DNA of 16,434 bases from positions 1-16,434 of the forward strand of contig CBDUZI010000073.1 in NCBI GenBank assembly GCA_965371665.1. The letters run 5' to 3'. Under the pieces are notes generated by a model, which saw nothing but the letters and a program-made list of their open reading frames with translations, ran no database searches and was not told the DNA's origin. Positions 1-6,880 of this stretch are shown here, in pieces; the first letter of the stretch is position 1; each line of letters begins with the position of its first letter. The position numbers and the translations under genes are program-made. Source of the stretch: JAUVAV01 sp965371665. Lineage in GTDB: Bacteria; Oederibacteriota; JAAXVQ01; JAUVAV01.

Positions 1-52
1 CTGCCCCCTTTACAAAAGGGGGAGAATGACTAAAGTCCGACAGACTCCTAGG
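1..52 (+). repeat. 52-bp end repeat, left copy (inverted match to right end)
   Basis: This segment is identical over all 52 bases to the reverse complement of positions 16379-16430. It contains a perfect hairpin, CCCCCTTT-ACA-AAAGGGGG, and ends in the palindrome CCTAGG. The TAG stop of the leftward dehydrogenase (48-50) lies inside it. It is a dispersed repeat or the end of a larger mobile unit. Because it sits exactly at the window edge, it may also simply mark where an assembly broke at a repeat. Confidence 0.85.
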
Positions 53-863
53 CCGGCTTTTTACGCTGGGACATAAAGGCCCGCATCAGGGATAGAAGCG
101 GGCCGGAGGCTATTATAACCAGTAAACGGTTAACCAGGCCGGGAATGTAAGTGACGCGGTTTTTTTTCAGAGCTTTCAGGGATCGGGAGACCAGTTCTTC
201 AGCTGACATCCATAAGATTCGGGGAAAACGGGAACGCTTGAATTCATGATACTCCGGGGTGTCGTGGAATTCCGTATATGTAAGGCCGGGACAGAGGGCC
301 TGGACCCGGATGCCGGTGTTTTGCAATTCGGTTTGCAAGGCCTCGGAAAAGACCTTTAAATAGGCCTTGCTCGCGCAGTAATTGGCGTTGCCATTCGAGG
401 GAAGGTAAGCGGCAATCGAGGAGACATTGATAATGCTGCCATGGCCGTGGGCGATCATTTGCGGCAGGACCGCGCGGCAAAGGCGTACGCTGGCAGTGAT
501 ATGCAGATTTATCATCTCGATTTGTTTGTCCAGGTCGATCTGGTAGAACTTGCCCGTGGTTCCAAACCCGGCATTATTAACCAGCATGGCCAGGTTTTTC
601 AGTTCGGATATCTTTTTTTCGACCCGCGCCAGGCCCTCGGTTCGGGACAGATCAGAGACCAGAATTTCCGAAGAAGTATGATATTTATCTTTTATTTCCC
701 GGGAGAGATCCAGTAGACGTTCTTCGCGGCGGGCGACCAGAATAAGCCGGTATCCCCGGGCGCCTAAATGGCGCGCAAAAGCCGCGCCGATTCCGCTGGA
801 AGCGCCCGTGATTAGGACTGTTCCGGGAGAGCCGCTTGTTCTGGATAGGGTCGGGTGTGACAC
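48..863 (-). CDS. Short-chain dehydrogenase/reductase, DltE/YqjQ-like
   Basis: This is a 271-aa soluble NAD(P)-dependent oxidoreductase of the classical SDR family. The Rossmann dinucleotide motif TGASSGIG is at residues 19-26, followed by NNAG at 96-99. The catalytic triad is Ser149, Tyr162 and Lys166 (YCASK), with PG at 192-193 after the active site. Length and motif order fit the COG0300 (DltE-like) branch; the substrate cannot be told from sequence. The GTG start at 863 is supported by AAGGAG about 10 nt upstream and places the Rossmann motif at the usual distance from the N-terminus. The basic C-terminal tail (SQRKKPA) ends at a TAG lying within the 52-bp end repeat, so the original C-terminus may have been different. 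The gene stands alone, divergent from the stress-protein cluster, with a palindromic repeat in the gap. Family confidence is high; the specific role is unknown. Confidence 0.93.
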   Translation of the reverse strand: MSHPTLSRTSGSPGTVLITGASSGIGAAFARHLGARGYRLILVARREERLLDLSREIKDKYHTSSEILVSDLSRTEGLARVEKKISELKNLAMLVNNAGFGTTGKFYQIDLDKQIEMINLHITASVRLCRAVLPQMIAHGHGSIINVSSIAAYLPSNGNANYCASKAYLKVFSEALQTELQNTGIRVQALCPGLTYTEFHDTPEYHEFKRSRFPRILWMSAEELVSRSLKALKKNRVTYIPGLVNRLLVIIASGPLLSLMRAFMSQRKKPA

Positions 864-925
864 TGTTTATAATCTCCTTGAAAATTACTTAATTAATTTC
901 GGTTGCGGAAAAGCAAATGAAGCTC

Positions 926-1015
926 GTCACCCCGGCGAAAGCCGGGGTCTAGGAATTGTGTTTACTTATATAACAATGCTTTTCTGGATTCCGGCTAAAG
1001 CCACGCCGGAATGAC
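926..1015. repeat. Two-hairpin palindromic repeat element (full copy 1)
   Basis: Two hairpins bracket an AT-rich centre: CCCCGGC-GAAA-GCCGGGG near 929-947 and ATTCCGGC...GCCGGAAT near 988-1012. The outer ends are inverted (GTCAccCCGG / CCGGaaTGAC). The centre shares AATGCTTTTCTGGATTC with the copy at 11195-11289. The architecture resembles the ATTCC...GGAAT dispersed repeats known from many bacteria (Neisseria dRS3 is an analogue). It occupies much of the 374-bp gap between the dehydrogenase and the stress-protein gene. No gene is visible in it. Confidence 0.75.
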
Positions 1016-1148
1016 GAAAGCACATAGAATTAAACTGCCAATTACAGTCGTAAGGAAAATAATAATCGTATCCTGCGAATAAAACAACACAAAAGTGTAT
1101 GAGCAGGGGCTGCTTCTAGAAATAACGAAGAGGGCTTACCGCTTGTCA

Positions 1149-1178
1149 TTGACGTACTACTCCGGGCCTTGTTATACT
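1149..1178 (+). promoter_or_regulatory. Sigma70-type promoter for the stress protein/ATPase cluster
   Basis: TTGACG at 1149-1154 and TATACT at 1173-1178 are separated by 18 nt, about 60 nt before the start codon at 1238. The predicted transcript begins near 1185. A G-rich ribosome binding site (AGGGGGGG) at about 1228-1235 precedes the ATG. Nothing else recognisable is present between the repeat ending at 1015 and this promoter. Confidence 0.65.
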
Positions 1179-1237
1179 TTCCTTGAAAAGCGGGGGTTTT
1201 TTCAGAGACATAATAAGCATAGAGATCAGGGGGGGCT

Positions 1238-2365
1238 ATGAAATTATTGGAAAAAATCATGTTAGCCACGGATTGCAGTCAGGCCTCCAATGATGCTCTG
1301 CGCACGGCCGTTAATATGGCTAAAGTTTTTCATTCGGAATTATTTCTGTTGCATGTTATTTCTGCGGCCGGGCATTCACCCTTGCCTTTAGACCAGATGC
1401 GTAAACAGGCGCTGCAACGCATAAATGAATTAAAAAAGGACTTGGAGCAGGTGGGGGTTCGTTCCACGGTTATTATTGCGGCTGGTCCTGCACCCTTTGA
1501 ACGAATCATCCAGTTGGCGGAAGAACATGACGTGAATGTCATTATGCTGGGTTCCCGAGAAAAAACCGAGACAGATTCCTTTCATTTAGGCATTACCGCA
1601 GAGCGGGTTATGCGCAGATCCGGCAAGCCGGTCTGGATCGTCAAACGAGGCTGCCCGCCTTTAATCAAGAAGATTGTTTGCCCGGTGGATTTTTCCGATC
1701 CTGCGGGCCGGGCCTTGCAAAATGCCATCCATCTGGCGCGCTTAGTCAAGGCGGAATTGAGCATCTTAAATGTAATCAGCAAGCCGGCCAAGTCAGAGGC
1801 GGCCTGCCGCCAGGCGCAACAAAAAGATTTTGAAGATTTTTTAAAGGATCAGGACTTCTCTAATGTCACTTATAAAAAGGAAATCCGGCAAGGAGAGGCG
1901 CATCTGAACATCCTGGACTTAATAAAGGAGAAGTCCGCCGATCTGGTGGTTATGGGCTCAGTGGGAAAAACCAATTTGGCTAAAATTTCCCTGGGCCAAG
2001 TGGCAGTAAAAGTTATTCGGGAGATGCCCTGTTCTGTCATCACTTTTAAATTCGAGCATGCCATACGGCTTAACCTGGAGGATGTGATAGAAAGCATTGA
2101 AGGGGATTTCCGGCAAGGCCGGGAACTGCTGGGAAATGGTTTTGCCCGGGAAGCAATGAATAAATTTGAGAGTATTCTTTCCGAGGATAGGATGTATGCT
2201 CCGGCCTGGGAAGGAATGGCCGAAGCGTATGGCCATTTAGGACATGAAAGTAAAGCCCGGGAGTGCCGGGAGCAAGCTGAAACCATCCGCGCGCGCTTGT
2301 GGCGGAAGAAAGTGGAATTTGATATAAAGCGGCAATATCTCCCGGACAGCAAGAAGCGTATGTAG
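1238..2365 (+). CDS. Tandem universal stress protein with C-terminal TPR-like tail
   Basis: This 375-aa cytoplasmic protein has two UspA domains in tandem. Domain 1 (about residues 2-136) starts EKIMLATDCS and domain 2 (about 143-271) starts KKIVCPVDFS, the usual beta1 plus Asp pattern. The ATP-binding signature of the family is G-x2-G-x9-G-S/T. Here it reads G105-SR-E108-x9-G118-I in domain 1 and G240-SV-G243-x9-G253-Q in domain 2. Domain 1 therefore lacks the second Gly and both domains lack the final Ser/Thr, so ATP binding may be weak or absent. Residues about 290-350 look like one and a half to two TPR helical hairpins (GFAREAMNKFESIL, APAWEGMAEAYGHLG), an unusual addition that suggests protein docking. 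The protein opens a rightward cluster with a cation ATPase and probably modulates ion-stress responses, but that role is inferred from context only. Confidence 0.9.
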   Translation: MKLLEKIMLATDCSQASNDALRTAVNMAKVFHSELFLLHVISAAGHSPLPLDQMRKQALQRINELKKDLEQVGVRSTVIIAAGPAPFERIIQLAEEHDVNVIMLGSREKTETDSFHLGITAERVMRRSGKPVWIVKRGCPPLIKKIVCPVDFSDPAGRALQNAIHLARLVKAELSILNVISKPAKSEAACRQAQQKDFEDFLKDQDFSNVTYKKEIRQGEAHLNILDLIKEKSADLVVMGSVGKTNLAKISLGQVAVKVIREMPCSVITFKFEHAIRLNLEDVIESIEGDFRQGRELLGNGFAREAMNKFESILSEDRMYAPAWEGMAEAYGHLGHESKARECREQAETIRARLWRKKVEFDIKRQYLPDSKKRM

Positions 2366-2451
2366 GATTGCTCAAGCTCCTGGAGAATTGCTTCCTGATC
2401 ACTGTCAAACCGGATAACTATATTAAGCCGATAAAGCTCAATCAATAGCAC
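2366..2451 (-). other. Possible remnant of a leftward coding sequence
   Basis: The 133-bp gap between the stress protein and the ATPase reads on the minus strand as a protein-like stretch (LLIELYRLNIVIRFDSD, then QEAILQELEQSYI). It has beta-alpha-like patterning and is open from upstream of the GTG at 2451. It then runs into the antisense of the stress-protein gene, where it looks unnatural. It may be the 5' remnant of a gene cut off by rearrangement, or chance. I do not recognise a family. Confidence 0.2.
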
Positions 2452-2498
2452 GCTAATTCGTTCTTTACCAATTCTTCGTATAATTGCCAGGGGGAGTC

Positions 2499-5210
2499 AT
2501 GCATCCGGACAAAAAAACCAGCCAGGCCATTAATTGGTATCAGAGGGATACCCAGGAAATATTTTCCGGGCTAAAAACCTCGGTAGAAGGCTTGAGTGTA
2601 TCCGAGGCTACCGCCAAGCTTAAAGAACATGGTCCGAATAAACTCGCGGAAGAAAAAAAAATAAGTAAATTCAAGATACTGCTTCATCAGTTTACCAATC
2701 CCCTGATTTATGTGCTTTTAGTGGCTGCCGTGGTAACCGCTTTTCTTAAGGAATACATTGACACGGGTGTAATCATGGCGGTGGTACTTCTCAATGCGAT
2801 TATAGGTTATGTCCAGGAATACCGGGCTGAAGAAAGCGTCCGGGCGCTTAAAAAGATGGTAGTGCCCAAAGCCAGGGTTCGCCGGGACGGCCGGGATATG
2901 GAAATCAACAGCGAACAACTTGTCCCGGGCGATATTGTTTTGCTGGCGGCCGGCGCCAAAGTGCCGGCTGACCTCAGGCTTTTCAAGACCAAAGAAATAA
3001 TGATTGACGAAGCGATGCTTACCGGTGAATCAATTGCCAGCGAGAAGATCACCGCTACCATAAAGGAAGATAATTTGATCTCCGGGGATCAGAAAAACAT
3101 GGCTTTTATGGGAACCATAGTCGTGAAGGGAAGGGCGCAGGGGGTGGTGGTTGAGACCGGGGCAAGTTCAGTTCTCGGTCAGATTGCCAAAAAAGTTCAG
3201 GAAGTAACGGCCGGCAAAACCCCGTTGCAGGAAAAGCTGGAGAGATTTGCCCATATAATCGTTTGCATAGTATTAGGCTTCTCCAGCCTGGTTTTCGCAG
3301 GCGGTGTAATCCTGGGGACTAAGGTGTCGGAAATGTTTATGACCGCGGTCGCCACCGCCATATCCGCTATTCCCGAAGGACTTCCCGTGGCCGTAACCAT
3401 AGCCATGGCTATTGGCATGACGAGAATGGCCAGGCAGAATGCCATTATCCGAAAATTGCCGGCGGTCGAGACCCTGGGAAGTACCACCATTATCGGTTCA
3501 GACAAGACCGGAACCCTGACTAAAAATGAGATGACGGTCAGACGCCTCTATGATGGCGAGCACACCTATGAGTTTACCGGCAGTGGTTACGCGCCCGAAG
3601 GCGAGATATTACATGAACAAAGGCCGCTTCCCGTCAAAAAAGCCGATAGCCTTCTCCAGGGGCTGAGAATCGGACTGCTTTGTAATGAGGCAAATGTATA
3701 TGAAGAGGCCGATGATCATAAGGTAGATGGAGATCCCACTGAGGGAGCCCTCATTACCTCGGCCATGAAAGCCGGGCTTGATTCCGAAGAGGAGAAGAAA
3801 CGTTATCCCGAAATCGATTCAATACCTTTTGAATCCGAGCGTGGCTATATGGCTACCCTTCACCGTCACCGCGGGAAAAAAATAATTTTTATTAAAGGCG
3901 CTCCGGAAAAGGTACTTTCCGGATGTACGGAGTGCCGGGGTACCGGGGAATTTAAAAAGAAAAATGTATTGCACATAGCCGATGATTTTGCCAAAGAGGG
4001 TTTAAGAGTGCTGGCCATGGCCTACAAGGAAGTACCGCCGGAGATGGAGTCGCTCTCGGCGCATGACATTGAGACTGATCTGATCTTTTCCGGGCTGCAG
4101 GGCATGATAGATCCCCCGCGGCCGGAAACGATTGACGCTGTGAGCAAGTGCCGGCGGGCCGGCATTAGAGTAGTAATGATAACCGGAGACTATTCGGTCA
4201 CGGCCGTGACCATTGCTAAAAATCTCGGTATCGGCGGCCAGGCGCCCCAGGTGCTTAGCGGCCAAGAAATCGAAACGTTAAGCGATGAAAAACTTTTCCA
4301 GAAGGTTAAGGAGATAAACGTCTATGCCCGGGTTTCTCCCCAGCATAAATTGAGAATAACCCAGCAGTTAATCCGGCACGGGGAGATTATGGCTGTAACC
4401 GGTGACGGCGTCAATGATGCTCCGGCCCTGAAGGCGGCGCATATCGGTATCGCCATGGGAAAAACCGGAACCGACGTGGCCAAAGAGGCTTCGGATATGG
4501 TACTGGCTGACGATAACTTTGCCAGCATATTTTCGGCCGTGGAAAAAGGCCGGGTAGTCTATGACAATATTAAAAAAGTCACCCTCTTTCTAATCTCCTG
4601 CGGCCTGGGAGAACTGATTGCGATTTCAACCACGATTTTCATGGGGTATCCCATCCCCTATATCCCGGCCCAAATCCTCTGGCTTAATCTGGTAACCAAT
4701 GGTTTTCAGGATGTGGCCCTGGCCTTTGAGCCGGGGGAGAAAGGCGTGGAGGAAAGAAGACCGCGGAATCCCAAAGAAGGCATTCTTTCGAAGCTTTTAG
4801 TGCAGCGGACACTCTTGATGGGTATAATAATGGCCATCGGGACGGTGGCAATATTTTTAATCAAGCTCGAGGCCGGCGTTCCTCTCGAACGGGCGCGGAC
4901 CATTGCGCTGACCACCATGGTATTTTTCCAATTTTATCAGGCCTTAAACTGCCGTTCCGAGGATCAATCTATTTTCCGGATGTCGCTTCTGAGCAATCCT
5001 TTCCTGTTTTATTCCATGATTGCGGCATTTTTCGCCCAGTTGGCGGTTCTGTATGTCCCGGCGTTGCAATGGGTATTCAGAACCGTTCCACTTACGCTTA
5101 CCGAGTGGGTGGAGATAGGCGCCGGCACAACGATTATTATAATCGCGGTGGAAATCGATAAATTGATAAGAAGAAGGCGCAGCGCGCGGAAAGCAGCGCA
5201 ACCGGTGTAA
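2499..5210 (+). CDS. P2-type cation-transporting ATPase (Ca2+-ATPase-like)
   Basis: This is a 903-aa integral membrane pump. The ATG at 2499 is chosen over the in-frame TTG at 2484 because AGGGGGA (2489-2495) is positioned for it. The N-terminal cation-ATPase domain is at about residues 15-80. The actuator domain has TGES at 175-178, M4 has PEGLP at 292-296, and the phosphorylation motif is DKTGTLT with Asp335. Nucleotide-binding KGAPE starts at 466 and the hinge motif TGDGVNDAP starts at 634; a six-helix C-terminal part follows. Length and motif order fit the P2 (SERCA/PMR1/PMCA) class. M4 Glu293 and the M5 GE pair (GLGELIA) are kept, but the M6 motif reads VTNGFQD where SERCA has VTDG. The Asp ligand is replaced by Asn734, so the ion may not be Ca2+; Na+, Mn2+ or another ion is possible. 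It is likely co-transcribed with the stress protein upstream and the secreted protein 17 nt downstream. Confidence 0.95.
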   Translation: MHPDKKTSQAINWYQRDTQEIFSGLKTSVEGLSVSEATAKLKEHGPNKLAEEKKISKFKILLHQFTNPLIYVLLVAAVVTAFLKEYIDTGVIMAVVLLNAIIGYVQEYRAEESVRALKKMVVPKARVRRDGRDMEINSEQLVPGDIVLLAAGAKVPADLRLFKTKEIMIDEAMLTGESIASEKITATIKEDNLISGDQKNMAFMGTIVVKGRAQGVVVETGASSVLGQIAKKVQEVTAGKTPLQEKLERFAHIIVCIVLGFSSLVFAGGVILGTKVSEMFMTAVATAISAIPEGLPVAVTIAMAIGMTRMARQNAIIRKLPAVETLGSTTIIGSDKTGTLTKNEMTVRRLYDGEHTYEFTGSGYAPEGEILHEQRPLPVKKADSLLQGLRIGLLCNEANVYEEADDHKVDGDPTEGALITSAMKAGLDSEEEKKRYPEIDSIPFESERGYMATLHRHRGKKIIFIKGAPEKVLSGCTECRGTGEFKKKNVLHIADDFAKEGLRVLAMAYKEVPPEMESLSAHDIETDLIFSGLQGMIDPPRPETIDAVSKCRRAGIRVVMITGDYSVTAVTIAKNLGIGGQAPQVLSGQEIETLSDEKLFQKVKEINVYARVSPQHKLRITQQLIRHGEIMAVTGDGVNDAPALKAAHIGIAMGKTGTDVAKEASDMVLADDNFASIFSAVEKGRVVYDNIKKVTLFLISCGLGELIAISTTIFMGYPIPYIPAQILWLNLVTNGFQDVALAFEPGEKGVEERRPRNPKEGILSKLLVQRTLLMGIIMAIGTVAIFLIKLEAGVPLERARTIALTTMVFFQFYQALNCRSEDQSIFRMSLLSNPFLFYSMIAAFFAQLAVLYVPALQWVFRTVPLTLTEWVEIGAGTTIIIIAVEIDKLIRRRRSARKAAQPV

Positions 5211-5227
5211 AACTAAGAGGTGAAAAC

Positions 5228-5797
5228 ATGATAGTGAAAAAAATAGAAACAAGCTTAGGTGTGCTGATTTTTTGTTTGCTTATTCAAACTACAATAGCTT
5301 TAGGTCAAACGCCGACGAGCACGGCCACATCAACCGCCACCTCAACGGCAACGCCGACGATAACGCCGACGGTAACGCCGACGGCAACGCCGACGATAAC
5401 GCCGACGATAACGCCGACATATACTCTAACCTATACCGTTACCTCAACCATAACCAGTACACCTACAAGGATACCAACTTCTACGGTAACGATAACACCT
5501 TACGTGATTGGCCCGGCTGATGTTATAACGTATCCTTCGCCGGCTAAAGGCGATGTTTTGTGGTTCTATTACTATGTTGAACATTCCGCGCAGGTGCGCA
5601 TCAAAGTCTTCAATGTTTTGGGTGAAAAAGTCAAAATCCTGACAAACTCACATACCGGAAGCGGATATCACCGGACAGCCTGGGATATCCGGGATGTTGC
5701 GCCGGGAATTTATTTATATCGCATGCAAATAGACAATCCTTCCGGTAGGCGGGATTTGGGGATACGCAAAGTGGTGATTATGAAATTAAGAAAATAA
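5228..5797 (+). CDS. Secreted Thr/Pro-rich protein with FlgD/T9SS-like C-terminal domain
   Basis: This is a 189-aa exported protein. A signal peptide occupies residues 1-26 (charged MIVKK, then hydrophobic LGVLIFCLLI, likely cut after ALG). Residues about 27-91 are a low-complexity Thr/Pro/Ser linker of TPTITPTVTP type. Residues about 100-187 form a small beta-rich domain (TYPSPAKGD, VRIKVFNVLGEKV, AWDIRDVAPGIYLYRMQ) matching the pattern of FlgD Ig-like and type IX secretion C-terminal domains. Such domains usually sit at the end of large surface proteins; here there is no large N-terminal passenger, so the whole protein is little more than linker plus domain. It starts 17 nt after the ATPase with AGAGGTGA as ribosome binding site, so it is probably translated from the same mRNA. 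Its role is unknown; a surface or periplasmic anchor is plausible. Confidence 0.8.
   Translation: MIVKKIETSLGVLIFCLLIQTTIALGQTPTSTATSTATSTATPTITPTVTPTATPTITPTITPTYTLTYTVTSTITSTPTRIPTSTVTITPYVIGPADVITYPSPAKGDVLWFYYYVEHSAQVRIKVFNVLGEKVKILTNSHTGSGYHRTAWDIRDVAPGIYLYRMQIDNPSGRRDLGIRKVVIMKLRK
5351..5419 (+). repeat. 12-nt tandem repeat encoding Thr-Pro linker
   Basis: Five full copies and a partial copy of a 12-nt unit (ACGCCGACGRYA) encode repeated TPT(I/V/A). Units are nearly identical at the DNA level, so copy number may vary by slippage. Twelve is a multiple of three, so changes would lengthen or shorten the linker without a frameshift. Confidence 0.85.
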
Positions 5798-5834
5798 TAA
5801 TGCCCCTTAACCAGTTTGACATTGCCAATAAAGA

Positions 5835-6791
5835 TTATCCCCTGATAGTAATGATAGCAATATACCCCCCGTAGAGCAGGAGCAAAATTCCGCCTTCCAG
5901 GCGGGAAATTTTATTTTGGGAACGGGCCAGGGGCACGAGCAGGAGACTTAAACCCACCACGACCGGGAAATCAAATTTAACGGATGCCGGGGAGGTGGGA
6001 ATCGGTCCACAGCAGGCCACCGTGCCGAGAATCATTAAAAGGTTAAAGAGATTAGAGCCGATAACCGTACCCAGGGCCAAATCGGATTTATGGCGGAGCA
6101 CCGAGATGATGACGGCCGCGGCTTCCGGTAAGGAGGTTCCCAAGGCTACCAGGGAAAGTCCGATCAGGAATTCCGAAACGCCCAACAACCGGGCCGTGCC
6201 GACAGCGCCCAGGACGAATAATTTGGCGCCCAGCATTAAACCGGTCAGACCTAAAATAAGATACAGCAAATCCAGCCACGGATATTTCAAAAGGCCGGTG
6301 TTTAAATCCGGGGTGGAAAGTTTATCCGTGGGGCGGGGATTTCGGGCTCGGGATAGGCAATAGGTTATAAATGCCAGTAAACCAGCGAGCAGTAAAAGTC
6401 CTTCCCAGCGAGAGATGGAATTATTGGCTGCCAGGAGCCAGGTTAATCCGACAGCGGCAATTAAAAACAGGACCTCTTGCCGAATAACGGATTTATGCAC
6501 CGTCAAAGGAAAAATTAAAGCCGCGCCTCCCAGAACCAGGCCCAGGTTGGCAATATTGGAACCGATAACATTTCCCAGAGAGATCTCAGGATTGTTCTGA
6601 AGCGCTGCCAGGAGAGAAACGAAAAATTCCGGAGCTGAAGTCGCAAAGCCCACGATGGTCAGGCCGACTACGATTTGCGAAACACCATGACGCAGAGCCA
6701 GGGAAACCGAACCCCGGACCATGGCTTCTCCGCCGAACCATAAAGCAACTCCACCGATACCAAAATAAAGCAAAACATTGATTCCTGACAA
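5835..6791 (-). CDS. Calcium/sodium antiporter, CaCA family (YrbG-like)
   Basis: This is a 318-aa inner-membrane protein with about ten hydrophobic helices in two inverted halves. The family's alpha repeats are clear. Alpha-1 has GFATSAPE (48-55) and GNVIGSN (73-79). Alpha-2 has ALGTSLPE (216-223) and GTVIGSNLFN (241-250). The ion-binding Glu55 and Glu223 are kept. In this family the protein exchanges Ca2+ (or K+) for Na+ or H+ across the membrane. The start appears to be TTG at 6791, with an AAAGGGGG stretch about 13 nt upstream; no in-frame ATG lies nearby, so initiation may be weak. It converges on the Thr/Pro-rich gene with only 37 nt between stops. It lies 89 nt downstream of the HD-GYP gene on the same strand, with a hairpin between them. 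Its closeness to the cation ATPase suggests a shared ion-homeostasis theme. Confidence 0.92.
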   Translation of the reverse strand: MSGINVLLYFGIGGVALWFGGEAMVRGSVSLALRHGVSQIVVGLTIVGFATSAPEFFVSLLAALQNNPEISLGNVIGSNIANLGLVLGGAALIFPLTVHKSVIRQEVLFLIAAVGLTWLLAANNSISRWEGLLLLAGLLAFITYCLSRARNPRPTDKLSTPDLNTGLLKYPWLDLLYLILGLTGLMLGAKLFVLGAVGTARLLGVSEFLIGLSLVALGTSLPEAAAVIISVLRHKSDLALGTVIGSNLFNLLMILGTVACCGPIPTSPASVKFDFPVVVGLSLLLVPLARSQNKISRLEGGILLLLYGGYIAIITIRG

Positions 6792-6830
6792 GCTTATTCG
6801 ACACCCCCTTTAATTTAGGGCCTTAATAGC

Positions 6831-6851
6831 GGGCACCCGTAAAGGGTGCCC
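6831..6851. repeat. Perfect hairpin repeat GGGCACCC-GTAAA-GGGTGCCC
   Basis: An 8-bp perfect stem with a 5-nt loop lies in the gap between the HD-GYP gene (stop at 6881) and the antiporter start. It could weaken read-through from the HD-GYP gene into the antiporter, but no U-run follows it on the minus strand, so I do not call it a terminator. It resembles the dispersed 'GGGTGCCCTACG' repeats seen in many genomes. Confidence 0.6.
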
Positions 6852-6880
6852 TACGGTCTTGCGTTTGAAATAAAAACATT

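Noticed and set aside
1870..2451. Minus-strand open frame of 193 codons
   Set aside because: Most of it is antisense to the stress-protein gene and has Ser/Arg-rich, non-natural composition; only the short part in the gap is kept as a possible remnant.
5351..5419. Short regular repeats as a possible CRISPR array
   Set aside because: The repeats are contiguous 12-mers in frame with a Thr/Pro linker and have no spacers.
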